From positions 1-64,000 of the forward strand of contig NZ_SJZJ01000005.1 in assembly GCF_004337475.1 (NCBI RefSeq): 64,000 bases of DNA, given 5' to 3'. A program made the translations under genes and the position numbers. Shown here piece after piece: positions 18,939-26,226 of the stretch; within the stretch, counting starts at the first letter, position 1; the number at the start of each line of letters is the position of its first letter. Source of the DNA: Nocardioides jejuensis (lineage in GTDB: Bacteria; Actinomycetota; Actinomycetes; Propionibacteriales; Nocardioidaceae). The notes under the pieces are model-generated. The model saw only the letters and a program-made list of their open reading frames with translations. It had not been told where the DNA came from and made no database searches.

Positions 18939-19379
18939 TCAGATCTGGCCCAGTGCGGTGAGCACCTGGTCCTTGGTGGGCGCGCCCTGGGCACGCGTCA
19001 CCTCACGCCCGTGCTCGTCGAGGACGAGGGTCGTCGGCGTCCGCATGATGCCGAGGCGCCGGACGAGCTCGAGGTGGTGCTCGGCGTCGATCTCCACGTG
19101 GGCGACGCCGTCGACGAGGCCGGCGACGTCGGCGAGGATCCGTCGCGTCGCGCGGCACGGTGCGCAGAAGGCGCTGGAGAACTGCAGCAGGGTCGCCCGC
19201 GCGCCGAGCTCGTGCTCGATCTCCTCGCCCTGCAGGACGGAGACGGGGTGCTCCTCGGAGGCCGGGCCGCCCATGACGCGGTGGGTGCCGCGGAAGCGGC
19301 CGTCGTTGACCAGCCGCAGCGTGCCGAACGCCAGCGCCAGCAGCACCGCTGCCACGAGGATCACCTGTCCCGTTGTCAT
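18939..19379 (-). CDS. Membrane-anchored thioredoxin-like protein
   Basis: A 146-aa protein with an N-terminal hydrophobic anchor (about residues 5-19, QVILVAAVLLALAFG) followed by a thioredoxin fold. The redox motif is CAPC at 72-75, in FSSAFCAPCRATRRIL, with the cis-Pro in MRTPTTLVLD. It probably acts outside or at the membrane face in thiol exchange. It is third in an apparent minus-strand operon MoaD/ThiS, SAT-like, thioredoxin. In many actinobacteria such a thioredoxin sits beside DUF4395 and the thiosulfate sulfurtransferase (cf. ThiX in M. tuberculosis, from memory); here those genes are 20 kb away, beyond the glycan locus. Confidence 0.88.
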   Translation of the reverse strand: MTTGQVILVAAVLLALAFGTLRLVNDGRFRGTHRVMGGPASEEHPVSVLQGEEIEHELGARATLLQFSSAFCAPCRATRRILADVAGLVDGVAHVEIDAEHHLELVRRLGIMRTPTTLVLDEHGREVTRAQGAPTKDQVLTALGQI

Positions 19380-19407
19380 GGCTGGGCCAACCCGGTGCGG
19401 AGGTGGA

Positions 19408-20004
19408 CTATTCCGCGACGGCGGCGCGGGTCGCCTCGCCCGGGCCGCCCAGGATCAGGTCCCAGGTCAGCTCGCGCACGGGCTTGGCCGGCGAGCCGAC
19501 GACGAGGGTGAGGGGTGCGACGTCCTTGGTGACCACGGCGTTGGCGCCGACGACGCAGCCGTCACCCAGCGTGCGCTTGCCGAGCACGATCGCGTTGGCG
19601 CCGAGCGTCACGTGGTCGCCGACGGTCGGGAAGCCCCAGGTCTCCTCCGCCGCCCCGCGTCCCGGCTCGCCGAGCGTCACGCCCTGGGCCAGTCGCAGGT
19701 CCTTGCCCGCGACGACACCTCCGCCGATGACGACGCCGTTGGAGTGGACGAGCGCGAAGCCGGGTCCGATCGTCGCGTCCGGGTGCAGCTCGGCACCCGC
19801 GATCACGAGGCCGATGCTGCGGAGGATGAACGCGAGCGGCCGCAGCGGCGTGCCGGCGAGGGCGTGGCCGATGCGGAACAGCACGACCACCTGCACCTGT
19901 GGGGTCACCAGCAGCTTGCCGAGGACCCGCGCCCAGTAGACCGGCGCCGGCTGGCGCTTGCGGTCGGCGTTGGCCATCAGGTCCGCGCGCATCTCGCTCC
20001 ACAT
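19408..20004 (-). CDS. Serine O-acetyltransferase-like hexapeptide transferase
   Basis: A 198-aa left-handed beta-helix acyltransferase resembling CysE-type serine acetyltransferases. An N-terminal helical region (MWSEMRADLMANADRKR) and a hydrophobic stretch precede hexapeptide repeats (HPDATIGPGFALVHSNGVVIGGG, then VTLGANAIVLGKRTLGDGCVVGANAVVTKDV). The usual catalytic His lies in FALVHSNG. CoA-dependent acetylation of serine, or of a sugar, is possible; the short N-terminus and nearby glycan genes leave the acceptor open. I chose the second ATG, with AGGATG upstream; an ATG three codons earlier is also possible. It lies between MoaD/ThiS and thioredoxin genes, which favours a sulfur role. 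Confidence 0.75.
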   Translation of the reverse strand: MWSEMRADLMANADRKRQPAPVYWARVLGKLLVTPQVQVVVLFRIGHALAGTPLRPLAFILRSIGLVIAGAELHPDATIGPGFALVHSNGVVIGGGVVAGKDLRLAQGVTLGEPGRGAAEETWGFPTVGDHVTLGANAIVLGKRTLGDGCVVGANAVVTKDVAPLTLVVGSPAKPVRELTWDLILGGPGEATRAAVAE

Positions 20005-20040
20005 GCGGCACATCCTGCCGCAGCAGGCCGGTCGGCGGGC

Positions 20041-20310
20041 TCAGCCCCCGGCGAACGGCGGCAGGAACTCCACGACACTCCCGGGCTGCACCGCGTCGTC
20101 CCCCGGCTGTCGGCCGTCGATGAGCACCGAGCACACCGCGAGTACGCCGGGGAGGCGGTCGCTCTCCGGATGCCTCGCGATGGCGGCCTCACGCAGGGCG
20201 GCGACGGTCAGGGGACCGTCGTACTGCTCCTCGGGGAGGCCCGCGGCAGCGCGTGCTCCGGCCCAGTAGCGGACCGTGATCGTGGTCGCGAGGGGCGGGG
20301 AGGAGGTCAT
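20041..20310 (-). CDS. MoaD/ThiS family sulfur-carrier protein
   Basis: An 89-aa ubiquitin-fold protein ending in the diagnostic Gly-Gly (FLPPFAGG), which is activated by adenylation and thiocarboxylated to donate sulfur. The usual [10 protein letters not shown] end is intact. Whether it serves molybdopterin, thiamine or cysteine biosynthesis cannot be decided from sequence; no MoaE or ThiG gene is nearby. It is first of the minus-strand group with SAT-like and thioredoxin genes, which hints at sulfur assimilation. The ATG at 20310 is favoured because a -10-like GAATAT sits just 5 nt upstream. It is divergent from glnR. Confidence 0.85.
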   Translation of the reverse strand: MTSSPPLATTITVRYWAGARAAAGLPEEQYDGPLTVAALREAAIARHPESDRLPGVLAVCSVLIDGRQPGDDAVQPGSVVEFLPPFAGG

Positions 20311-20375
20311 GTCCGATATTCTGCCGGGACCACGGCATGACCCCACCGTTGGCCCGCACTTGTGAGGAGGCGCCG

Positions 20376-21107
20376 ATGAGCACACTGCTTCTGCTCACGA
20401 GCGCGCTGCAGGCCTCGACGGAGGTGCTCCCGGGGCTGTCGCTGCTGAGCCACCAGGTCAAGGTGCTCCCGGCCGAGGGCAGCGCGCTTCTCGAGGCGCC
20501 CGACTCGGACCTCGTCCTCGTCGACGGTCGCCAGGACCTCGCCCACGCGCGTGACCTGTGCCGGCTGATGCTGGCCACCGGGTCCGACGTTCCGGTGATG
20601 CTGGTGCTCACCGAGGGTGGCCTCTCGGTCGTCAGCGCCGACTGGGGCATGGACGAGATCGTGCTGACCACCTGCGGGCCGGCCGAGCTCGAGGCGCGCA
20701 TCAAGCTCGCGATCGCCCGCAACATCGCGCGGCGCAATGCCGACGACCCCGATGCCCACGTGATCCGCTCTGGTGAGGTCGTCGTCGACGACGCGACGTA
20801 CACGGCGCGGCTCGGTGGCCGTCCGCTCGACCTCACGTTCAAGGAGTTCGAGCTCCTGAAGTACCTCGCGCAGCACCCGGGCCGCGTCTTCACGCGCCAG
20901 CAGCTGCTGCAGGAGGTCTGGGGTTACGACTACTTCGGTGGCACGCGCACCGTCGACGTCCACGTGCGTCGTCTGCGCGCCAAGCTCGGCCCGGAGAACG
21001 AGAACCTCATCGGCACGGTCCGCAACGTCGGCTACCGCTTCGTCGTCCCGTCACGCGGTGCAGCGGCGGAGGCCGAGGCGACCGCCGACGAGACCGCCGA
21101 CGCCTGA
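20376..21107 (+). CDS. glnR: GlnR-type nitrogen response regulator (OmpR/PhoB winged helix)
   Basis: A 243-aa orphan response regulator. The N-terminal receiver domain (about 1-115) opens [11 protein letters not shown] and keeps [11 protein letters not shown], but it lacks the canonical acidic pocket and conserved Lys, as GlnR does. The C-terminal OmpR-type winged helix includes [40 protein letters not shown] and [11 protein letters not shown]. It closely resembles M. tuberculosis GlnR (Rv0818), including the SADWGMDEI segment. In actinobacteria GlnR controls nitrogen uptake and assimilation genes. GlnR is followed by mshD in mycobacteria; here a nuclease-like gene separates them. An SD-like GAGGAGG precedes the ATG. 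The Ala/Glu-rich tail is likely disordered. Confidence 0.92.
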   Translation: MSTLLLLTSALQASTEVLPGLSLLSHQVKVLPAEGSALLEAPDSDLVLVDGRQDLAHARDLCRLMLATGSDVPVMLVLTEGGLSVVSADWGMDEIVLTTCGPAELEARIKLAIARNIARRNADDPDAHVIRSGEVVVDDATYTARLGGRPLDLTFKEFELLKYLAQHPGRVFTRQQLLQEVWGYDYFGGTRTVDVHVRRLRAKLGPENENLIGTVRNVGYRFVVPSRGAAAEAEATADETADA

Positions 21108-21133
21108 CGTCTCGGTCTGAGGCGCCGTCTGGT

Positions 21134-21174
21134 GCGCCCGTGGCGCAACCATTGCGCCGCTGACGCACCACATC
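21134..21174. repeat. 41-bp palindromic repeat, copy 1 (between glnR and nuclease gene)
   Basis: This 41-bp segment recurs at 22227-22267 with a single G-to-A mismatch (position 21159). Its core is the hairpin TGGCGCAA-CCA-TTGCGCC (21141-21158). An outer GGTGCG/CGCACC pairing (21131-21136 with 21164-21169) makes a nested structure. A shared GGCGCCGT also lies 13-16 bp upstream in both copies. Confidence 0.85.
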
Positions 21175-21236
21175 GCTTTCCACAGGGGCGCTGGGGGCCG
21201 GGTGCAGCCGGGGCGAATCGCTTGCAGGGTCGGTGC

Positions 21237-22220
21237 ATGCCCCGACCGCAGCGCCAGGCCCCGCCGTACGACCCGGACCTCGTCCGCGCCCGGCTGTCGC
21301 TCCAGGCGGGGGTGGCGTCGCGGCAGCAGTTCGCGGCAATCGGAGTCACCCGCAACGACCTCGAGCGGCTGCTCAGGCGTCGGGTGATCCACCGGCTCTC
21401 TGACGGTGTCTTCTGCGAGCAGAGCAACCGGCTGGTGTCCCCGCTGCAGCGGGCCTGGTGGGCGTGCCTGCACTACAGCCGCAGTGGACTTGCTGATCTG
21501 TCGGCGCTGGAGTTCGCGCGCGACACCTCCGGTGCCGGGCTGACGCTGCCGATCCACGTCGCGGTTCCCCGCGGGCGCGGGAGCGCGCCGCTGCCGGAGG
21601 TGGTCCTGCACCGGCTGGCACGTGCTGATCAGCTCGTCGTCCAGGCGGGGCTCGGGCGGATGCGCCCGGAGCATGCAGCGCTCCGTGTGGCGGCCGTGGC
21701 GACCAACGAGAACGGTGTCGTCGCGGCCCTGAGCGACGCGGTCAACTGGCGTGTGACGAAACCAGAACGGATGCGGGACGCACTGGCGGATCTGCCCAGG
21801 CTGCCTCGGCGCTCGTTGATCGCCGAGGTGCTCGACGACCTCGTCGCGGGAGCGTGCTCGGTGCTCGAGCGGGGCTACCTCGTGCACGTGGAGCGCGCGC
21901 ACGGGCTGCCCGAGGGAGTGCGGCAGGAGCCACGGCGTACACCTGGGGGCTGGGAGTTCCGGGACGTCGCCTACCTCGCCTACGGGCTCGTCGTCGAGCT
22001 CGACGGCCGCCTCTTCCACTCCGCCAAGTCGGCGCGGGACAAGGACATGGAGCGCGACCTCGACGACCTGCTCGGACGTCGCGATTCGGCGCGCCTTGGC
22101 TATGCACAGGTCTTCGACCACGGGTGTCGGACGGCGGGCAAGGTGGCGACCTTGCTGCAGCAGAGGGGCTGGCCGGGTCTGCCGGTCCCGTGCGGCCCCG
22201 GGTGCGGTCTGGCGCCGTGA
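21237..22220 (+). CDS. AbiEi-like winged-helix protein with DUF559/Vsr-like nuclease C-terminus
   Basis: A 327-aa protein of a type abundant in actinobacterial genomes. The N-terminal part (about 10-60, including SRQQFAAIGVTRNDLERLLRR) looks like the winged-helix domain found in AbiEi antitoxins. The C-terminal part (about 255-320) contains VVELDGRLFHSAKSARDKDMERD, fitting a PD-(D/E)xK nuclease of the DUF559/Vsr group, with LGYAQVFDHGCR beyond. No AbiEii toxin is adjacent. It is inserted between glnR and mshD and bracketed by two near-identical 41-bp palindromic repeats. The outer stem of the second repeat begins at its own stop codon. Role unknown; a nuclease acting on the flanking palindromes is an inference. 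Confidence 0.75.
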   Translation: MPRPQRQAPPYDPDLVRARLSLQAGVASRQQFAAIGVTRNDLERLLRRRVIHRLSDGVFCEQSNRLVSPLQRAWWACLHYSRSGLADLSALEFARDTSGAGLTLPIHVAVPRGRGSAPLPEVVLHRLARADQLVVQAGLGRMRPEHAALRVAAVATNENGVVAALSDAVNWRVTKPERMRDALADLPRLPRRSLIAEVLDDLVAGACSVLERGYLVHVERAHGLPEGVRQEPRRTPGGWEFRDVAYLAYGLVVELDGRLFHSAKSARDKDMERDLDDLLGRRDSARLGYAQVFDHGCRTAGKVATLLQQRGWPGLPVPCGPGCGLAP

Positions 22221-22226
22221 TGTGGC

Positions 22227-22267
22227 GCGCCCGTGGCGCAACCATTGCGCCACTGACGCACCACATC
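22227..22267. repeat. 41-bp palindromic repeat, copy 2 (between nuclease gene and mshD)
   Basis: Same 41 bp as 21134-21174 with one mismatch. Here the outer arms are perfect: TGATGTGG (22218-22225, starting at the nuclease stop codon) and CCACATCA (22261-22268). They enclose TGGCGCAA-CCA-TTGCGCCA (22234-22252). The mshD -10 box begins 10 nt beyond. Confidence 0.88.
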
Positions 22268-22289
22268 AGTGGGCGGCTAGGGTCGGCGC

Positions 22290-23141
22290 GTGGCCCAGCG
22301 CATTCCCGTGTACGACGAGGCAGCGGCTGCGGCTGTTGCCCGCATCGCGCAGGCGTGCCACGACGTCGACGGACGCGATCCGCTCGACGAGGCGGCCCGG
22401 ATGCATCTCGCCCACCACGGACTGCGCGATGCGTCGCTGTGGCTGAGTGCCGAAGGGTTCGCGCTGGCGCGACTCGTCGGTGGGCACGTGGAGCTGGACC
22501 TGGCGGTGGCACCGGCTGGCCGGCGTACGGGGGAGGGGGCGGGGCTGCTCGCCGCGGCCCTCGCCGAGATCGCCGACAAGCCCGTGAGGGCCTGGTCGCA
22601 CGGTGACCACCCGGGTGCGGCGGCGCTTGCCGCAGCCACGGGGTTCCGCCGGGAGCGCGAGCTGCTCGTCCTGGCGCGCGCACTGCCGGTTGACCCCGCA
22701 CCGGCTGACGACCCACGGATCCGCACCTGGCAGCCGGGCGACACGGAGGAGCTCCTGCGGGTCAACGCCGCGGCGTTCGCGGATCACCCGGAGCAGGGCG
22801 GCATGGATGCGGCGAACCTGGCCGAGCGGATGGCCGAGCCGTGGTTCGACCCGGCGGGCCTGCTCGTCGCGATGGACGGCGACCGCATGCTCGGCTTCCA
22901 CTGGACCAAGGTCCACGCGCACGCCGGCGAGGGCGAGGTCTACGTGATGGCCGTCGATCCGGCCGCGCACGGACAGGGCATCGGCGGCGCGCTGCTGCGC
23001 GCCGGTCTGCGCCACCTGGCCGAGGGCGGGGCGCCACGCGTCCACCTGTACGTCGACGCAGCCAACGCCCCCGCGCTCGCGCTGTATCGCGGGCTGGGGT
23101 TCAGCACCGACCACGCGCACGTGCAGTACGTGCGGCCGTAG
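22290..23141 (+). CDS. mshD: Mycothiol synthase
   Basis: A 283-aa protein with two GNAT domains that acetylates Cys-GlcN-Ins with acetyl-CoA, the last step of mycothiol synthesis. The C-terminal GNAT has the acetyl-CoA loop VYVMAVDPAAHGQGIGGALL, followed by VHLYVDAANAPALALYRGLGF, typical of MshD; the N-terminal GNAT is degenerate, as expected. Its presence supports an actinobacterial host. The GTG start follows TAGGGT (22278-22283) by 6 nt with no RBS, so the mRNA is probably leaderless. The promoter lies directly after the palindromic repeat, meaning that any insertion there replaced the native upstream sequence. Confidence 0.93.
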   Translation: MAQRIPVYDEAAAAAVARIAQACHDVDGRDPLDEAARMHLAHHGLRDASLWLSAEGFALARLVGGHVELDLAVAPAGRRTGEGAGLLAAALAEIADKPVRAWSHGDHPGAAALAAATGFRRERELLVLARALPVDPAPADDPRIRTWQPGDTEELLRVNAAAFADHPEQGGMDAANLAERMAEPWFDPAGLLVAMDGDRMLGFHWTKVHAHAGEGEVYVMAVDPAAHGQGIGGALLRAGLRHLAEGGAPRVHLYVDAANAPALALYRGLGFSTDHAHVQYVRP

Positions 23142-23177
23142 GTCTCGACACGGGCCGGCCCTACTCGACCGCCGGGG
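23141..23177. repeat. Short remnant of an intergenic GTCTCGACACG...CTACTCGACC element
   Basis: The gap between convergent mshD and the sulfotransferase gene carries GTCTCGACACGGGC and then CCCTACTCGACCGCCGG. I recall this pairing from dispersed palindromic repeats in Nocardioides-like genomes. Only one compact copy is visible here, so the call rests on memory. Confidence 0.35.
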
Positions 23178-24032
23178 TCAGAGTTGCTTCCACCAGTCGC
23201 GGTCGGTGGCGTAGCCGAAGTCGATCAGGTCCTGGCCGGCGAACTGGTCGAAGACCTGACCTGCCTCCTGGCTGAAGTGCTCGACCCAGTCGCCGGCGAT
23301 GCCCTTGCGCAGGAAGCTGTCGCGGTTCTCCTCGCCGGCCTTGCGGCCGGTCTCCGAGGCGAAGGCGTGGCGCTGCACGGCGATCTCGATCAGGCGCAGA
23401 TCGGGCGACTTGCCGGAGGCCTTCTCGATCGCCTGGGCGAGCTCGGGCACCGGGTCGGCGAGGAGGTTCTCGTACGACACGTGGCCGACCTGCGGCTTGT
23501 CCCACCAGTCACGGATGTGCTGCTGCCAGGTGACGCCGTGGGTCGTCGGGGCCACGGTCATCTGGTACTCGATGTACTTCGGCATGTTGCCGACGGCGTC
23601 CTCCGGGTCGAACTTCGGGCCGTAGAGGCTGGTGAAGATCTCCTGCAGGCGCGCGGCGTACTTCGGGTCGCGCTTCATCCGCAGGCCGCGGGTCCAGTGG
23701 AAGTACATCGACGCGGTGACGTCGCGGCCGTCGCGGCGGATGTAGACGGACGGGCCGAACTTCTCGTTGTACATCCAGTGCGAGTGGATGACCGACTGCA
23801 TCATGATCGGCATCTGGTAGTCGAGCGGGACCGGGAGGCCGAGCGAGGTGCCGAGCTGCTTGGAGAGCCAGACGGTGCCCGACTTGGGGTAGCCGACGGC
23901 GTTCCACATGCCGATGCCGGCACCCCGGTGCGTGGCGATGCGACGGGTCGCTCCGCGCGCGACCTTGCGCAGCTTCTCCTCCATGAAGAGGGTCGACTTG
24001 GGCTTGTGGTGGTCACGCTCAGGGCTCGTCAC
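23178..24032 (-). CDS. Sulfotransferase domain protein
   Basis: A 284-aa PAPS-dependent sulfotransferase. The 5'-phosphosulfate loop is GYPKSGTVWLSKQL (about residues 45-58), and the 3'-phosphate-binding region reads YIRRDGRDVTASMYFHW. Later HVSYENLLADP matches the family. It is cytosolic, with no signal peptide. The acceptor is likely a glycan or lipid intermediate of the locus. The GTG start at 24032 follows TAGGGT on the minus strand by 7 nt (leaderless); another GTG 9 nt upstream is less consistent with that promoter. It is divergent from the glycosyltransferase genes with a 150-bp gap, and opens the surface-glycan locus. Confidence 0.85.
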   Translation of the reverse strand: MTSPERDHHKPKSTLFMEEKLRKVARGATRRIATHRGAGIGMWNAVGYPKSGTVWLSKQLGTSLGLPVPLDYQMPIMMQSVIHSHWMYNEKFGPSVYIRRDGRDVTASMYFHWTRGLRMKRDPKYAARLQEIFTSLYGPKFDPEDAVGNMPKYIEYQMTVAPTTHGVTWQQHIRDWWDKPQVGHVSYENLLADPVPELAQAIEKASGKSPDLRLIEIAVQRHAFASETGRKAGEENRDSFLRKGIAGDWVEHFSQEAGQVFDQFAGQDLIDFGYATDRDWWKQL

Positions 24033-24182
24033 GGCGGTCACCCTAGACGGTCTGGTCCACTGGCGACCGGTACATCCGCATGATGTCGAACGCTTTGTCC
24101 GTGGTGGTGTCGGAGCCGCTCCGGATCTGGTGGAATGGCGCCCGTTCCGCACTGACCGCAGCGCAATTCCGGGGAGTCCCGC

Positions 24183-25202
24183 TTGCTGACCACGCCCGTC
24201 GTCATGGTCGCGTTCAACCGTCCGCACCTGACCGAGCAGACCCTCGCCGCCGTCCGGGAGGCCCGACCGCGCGAGCTCTTCCTCGTCGTCGACGGCCCCC
24301 GCGCGGGGCACCCGACCGATGCCGCGACGTGCGCCGCGACGCGCGCGGTGCTCGACGGCATCGACTGGGAGTGCACGGTCCACCGTCGGTACGCCGAGAC
24401 CAACCTCGGCCTCGAGGCGAACGTCGAGCTCGGCCTCGACTGGGCCTTCTCGCAGGTCGACCGGGCCATCGTGCTCGAGGACGACTGCGTCGCGGGTGAG
24501 TCGTTCTTCAGGTACATGGACGAGCTCCTCACGAGGTACGCCGACGACGACCGCATCTGGCAGGTCAGCGGCTCGGGGCTCGGCGTTCCGGAAGAGCTCT
24601 TCCACGGCGACTCCTACGCGTTCACCGCCTGGGCGAGCGTGTGGGGCTGGGGCACCTGGGCCGACCGCTGGCAGCGGCACCGCGCGATCCTGCCGCGCGA
24701 CCACCGTGACGGCGATGCGCCGGTGCGCACGAAGCCCTTCGCGATCCAGCCCGGACTGGTCGTCACGAAGTCCGCGGAGCGTCACTTCCGCGACGCCGCG
24801 GCCTCCGACGACACGCACACGCACGGCTGGGACAAGCACTTCTGGCTCACGATGATGACCGAGGGCGGCTACGCGATCTCGCCGTCGCGCAACCTCGTCG
24901 AGAACGTCGGCTGGGGCGAGGACGCCACGCACGCGGCCTCGGTCTCGGGCCGGACCGACCACTCGGCGATCGAGATCGCGTTCCCGCTGGTGCACCCGCA
25001 GCAGGTCGTCCTCAACGCCGAGGTCGAGCGCGAGCTGGAGCTGATCCTCAACCGGGTCGGCGGCCGCGCGGCGACGTTCGCCCGGCGGCTGGTCCGCTCG
25101 CCGCGCCTGCGTTACTACGCCCGCCTCGCCGTCAACTCGCAGCTCTCCCAGAAGGCGTCGCGCGCGGCGTCCCGCATGACCGACAGGAGCCCCCGTGGCT
25201 GA
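24183..25202 (+). CDS. Glycosyltransferase, GT-A-like (sister of the next gene)
   Basis: A 339-aa cytoplasmic glycosyltransferase. The N-terminus VVMVAFNRPHLTEQTL is the nucleotide-sugar-binding start of GT-A enzymes. The metal-binding acidic motif is IVLEDDC, and FTAWASVWGWGTWADRW is a striking Trp-rich block. It is closely related to the next gene over most of its length: NLGLEANVELGLDWAFSQV in one reads NLGLEANIELGLDWAFSQV in the other. TTG is the apparent start. It overlaps the next gene by 8 nt. The family resembles putative glycosyltransferases near sulfotransferases and methyltransferases, but donor and acceptor are unknown. Confidence 0.8.
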   Translation: MLTTPVVMVAFNRPHLTEQTLAAVREARPRELFLVVDGPRAGHPTDAATCAATRAVLDGIDWECTVHRRYAETNLGLEANVELGLDWAFSQVDRAIVLEDDCVAGESFFRYMDELLTRYADDDRIWQVSGSGLGVPEELFHGDSYAFTAWASVWGWGTWADRWQRHRAILPRDHRDGDAPVRTKPFAIQPGLVVTKSAERHFRDAAASDDTHTHGWDKHFWLTMMTEGGYAISPSRNLVENVGWGEDATHAASVSGRTDHSAIEIAFPLVHPQQVVLNAEVERELELILNRVGGRAATFARRLVRSPRLRYYARLAVNSQLSQKASRAASRMTDRSPRG

Positions 25203-26226
25203 GTCTCTGTTCGAGACGCCGATCGTCCTCTTCGTCTTCAACCGGCCGGAGGTGACGCGTCGCAACATCGAGGTGCTGCGCGCGCTGCGTCCCGCGCGCC
25301 TGCTGATCGTCGCCGACGGCCCGCGGGCGTCGCGTCCGGCCGAGGCAGCGCTCTGCGAGGAAGTCCGCGCGATGGTGCTGGCCGAGCAGTGGCCCGGCGA
25401 GGTCGCCACGAAGTTCGCCGAGCGCAACCTCGGCCTCGAGGCCAACATCGAGCTCGGCCTCGACTGGGCGTTCAGCCAGGTCGGCCGGGCGATCGTGCTC
25501 GAGGACGACTGCATCCCGCACCCGTCGTTCTTCCGCTACTGCGCGGAGCTGCTCGAGCGCTACCGCGACGAGCAGCAGGTCTGGCAGATCGGCGGCGACA
25601 CCAAGGGCGTGCCCGAGGCGATGTTCGGTGGGACCTCGTACGCGTTCTCGACGTGGTCGAGCGTGTGGGGCTGGGCGACCTGGGCCGACCGCTGGCACCG
25701 GCACCGCGCGTCGTTCCCGCGCGACCACGCCGGGGCGGAGGACCGCGAGGGCATGACGCCCCGTACAGCCGATGCCTGGCGCGTCTCCCCGGTGGTGCCC
25801 GCCGAGGGATCGCTCGTGACCGAGGCAGCGATGAAGCACTTCACGCAGGTCGCGGGGGAGCCGAACGGCGACGCGCGCGGCTGGGACCACCACTGGTGGG
25901 TGACGATCATGTCCGAGTCGGGCCTGTCCACGATGCCCGCCCGCAACCTCGTCGAGAACGACGGCTACGGCGAGGACGCCACGCACACGACTGCTGCCAA
26001 GGACCCCTACCCGGCGGAGGGGCTGACCTTCCCGCTGGTGCACCCGCCGCTCGCGCTCAACCGTGAGGTGGAGGGCGAGCTCGAGCTGGTGCTCCTGCGC
26101 ACCGACGGCCGGCTGTCGCGCTTCATGCGCAAGCTGATCCGCCCGCTCTGGATGCGCGCGATCGTGCGCCGCATCGTCACCACGCCGATCGTCTGGCGCG
26201 TCGTCCGCAAGGTGGTCGCGAAGTGA
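25195..26226 (+). CDS. Glycosyltransferase, GT-A-like (tandem paralogue)
   Basis: A 343-aa sister of the preceding enzyme, sharing FNRPEVT, NLGLEANIELGLDWAFSQV, AIVLEDDC and the Trp block SVWGWATWADRW. The C-terminal tail is basic and amphipathic (RFMRKLIRPLWMRAIVRRI), perhaps for peripheral membrane binding. The GTG start overlaps the previous gene by 8 nt, and its stop overlaps the next start (GTGA), so three glycosyltransferase genes are tightly coupled. The tandem duplication suggests two related sugar additions in one pathway. Confidence 0.82.
   Translation: MAESLFETPIVLFVFNRPEVTRRNIEVLRALRPARLLIVADGPRASRPAEAALCEEVRAMVLAEQWPGEVATKFAERNLGLEANIELGLDWAFSQVGRAIVLEDDCIPHPSFFRYCAELLERYRDEQQVWQIGGDTKGVPEAMFGGTSYAFSTWSSVWGWATWADRWHRHRASFPRDHAGAEDREGMTPRTADAWRVSPVVPAEGSLVTEAAMKHFTQVAGEPNGDARGWDHHWWVTIMSESGLSTMPARNLVENDGYGEDATHTTAAKDPYPAEGLTFPLVHPPLALNREVEGELELVLLRTDGRLSRFMRKLIRPLWMRAIVRRIVTTPIVWRVVRKVVAK

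Noticed and set aside
17702-18961. 419-aa plus-strand frame over the O-antigen-ligase-like gene
   Set aside because: Very rich in Glu, Asp, Arg and Gln, with no membrane or family pattern, while the minus strand encodes a convincing polytopic membrane protein.
21134-22267. The 41-bp repeats as phage attachment sites
   Set aside because: There is no integrase, recombinase or tRNA gene nearby, and the repeats are palindromic, unlike simple att cores.
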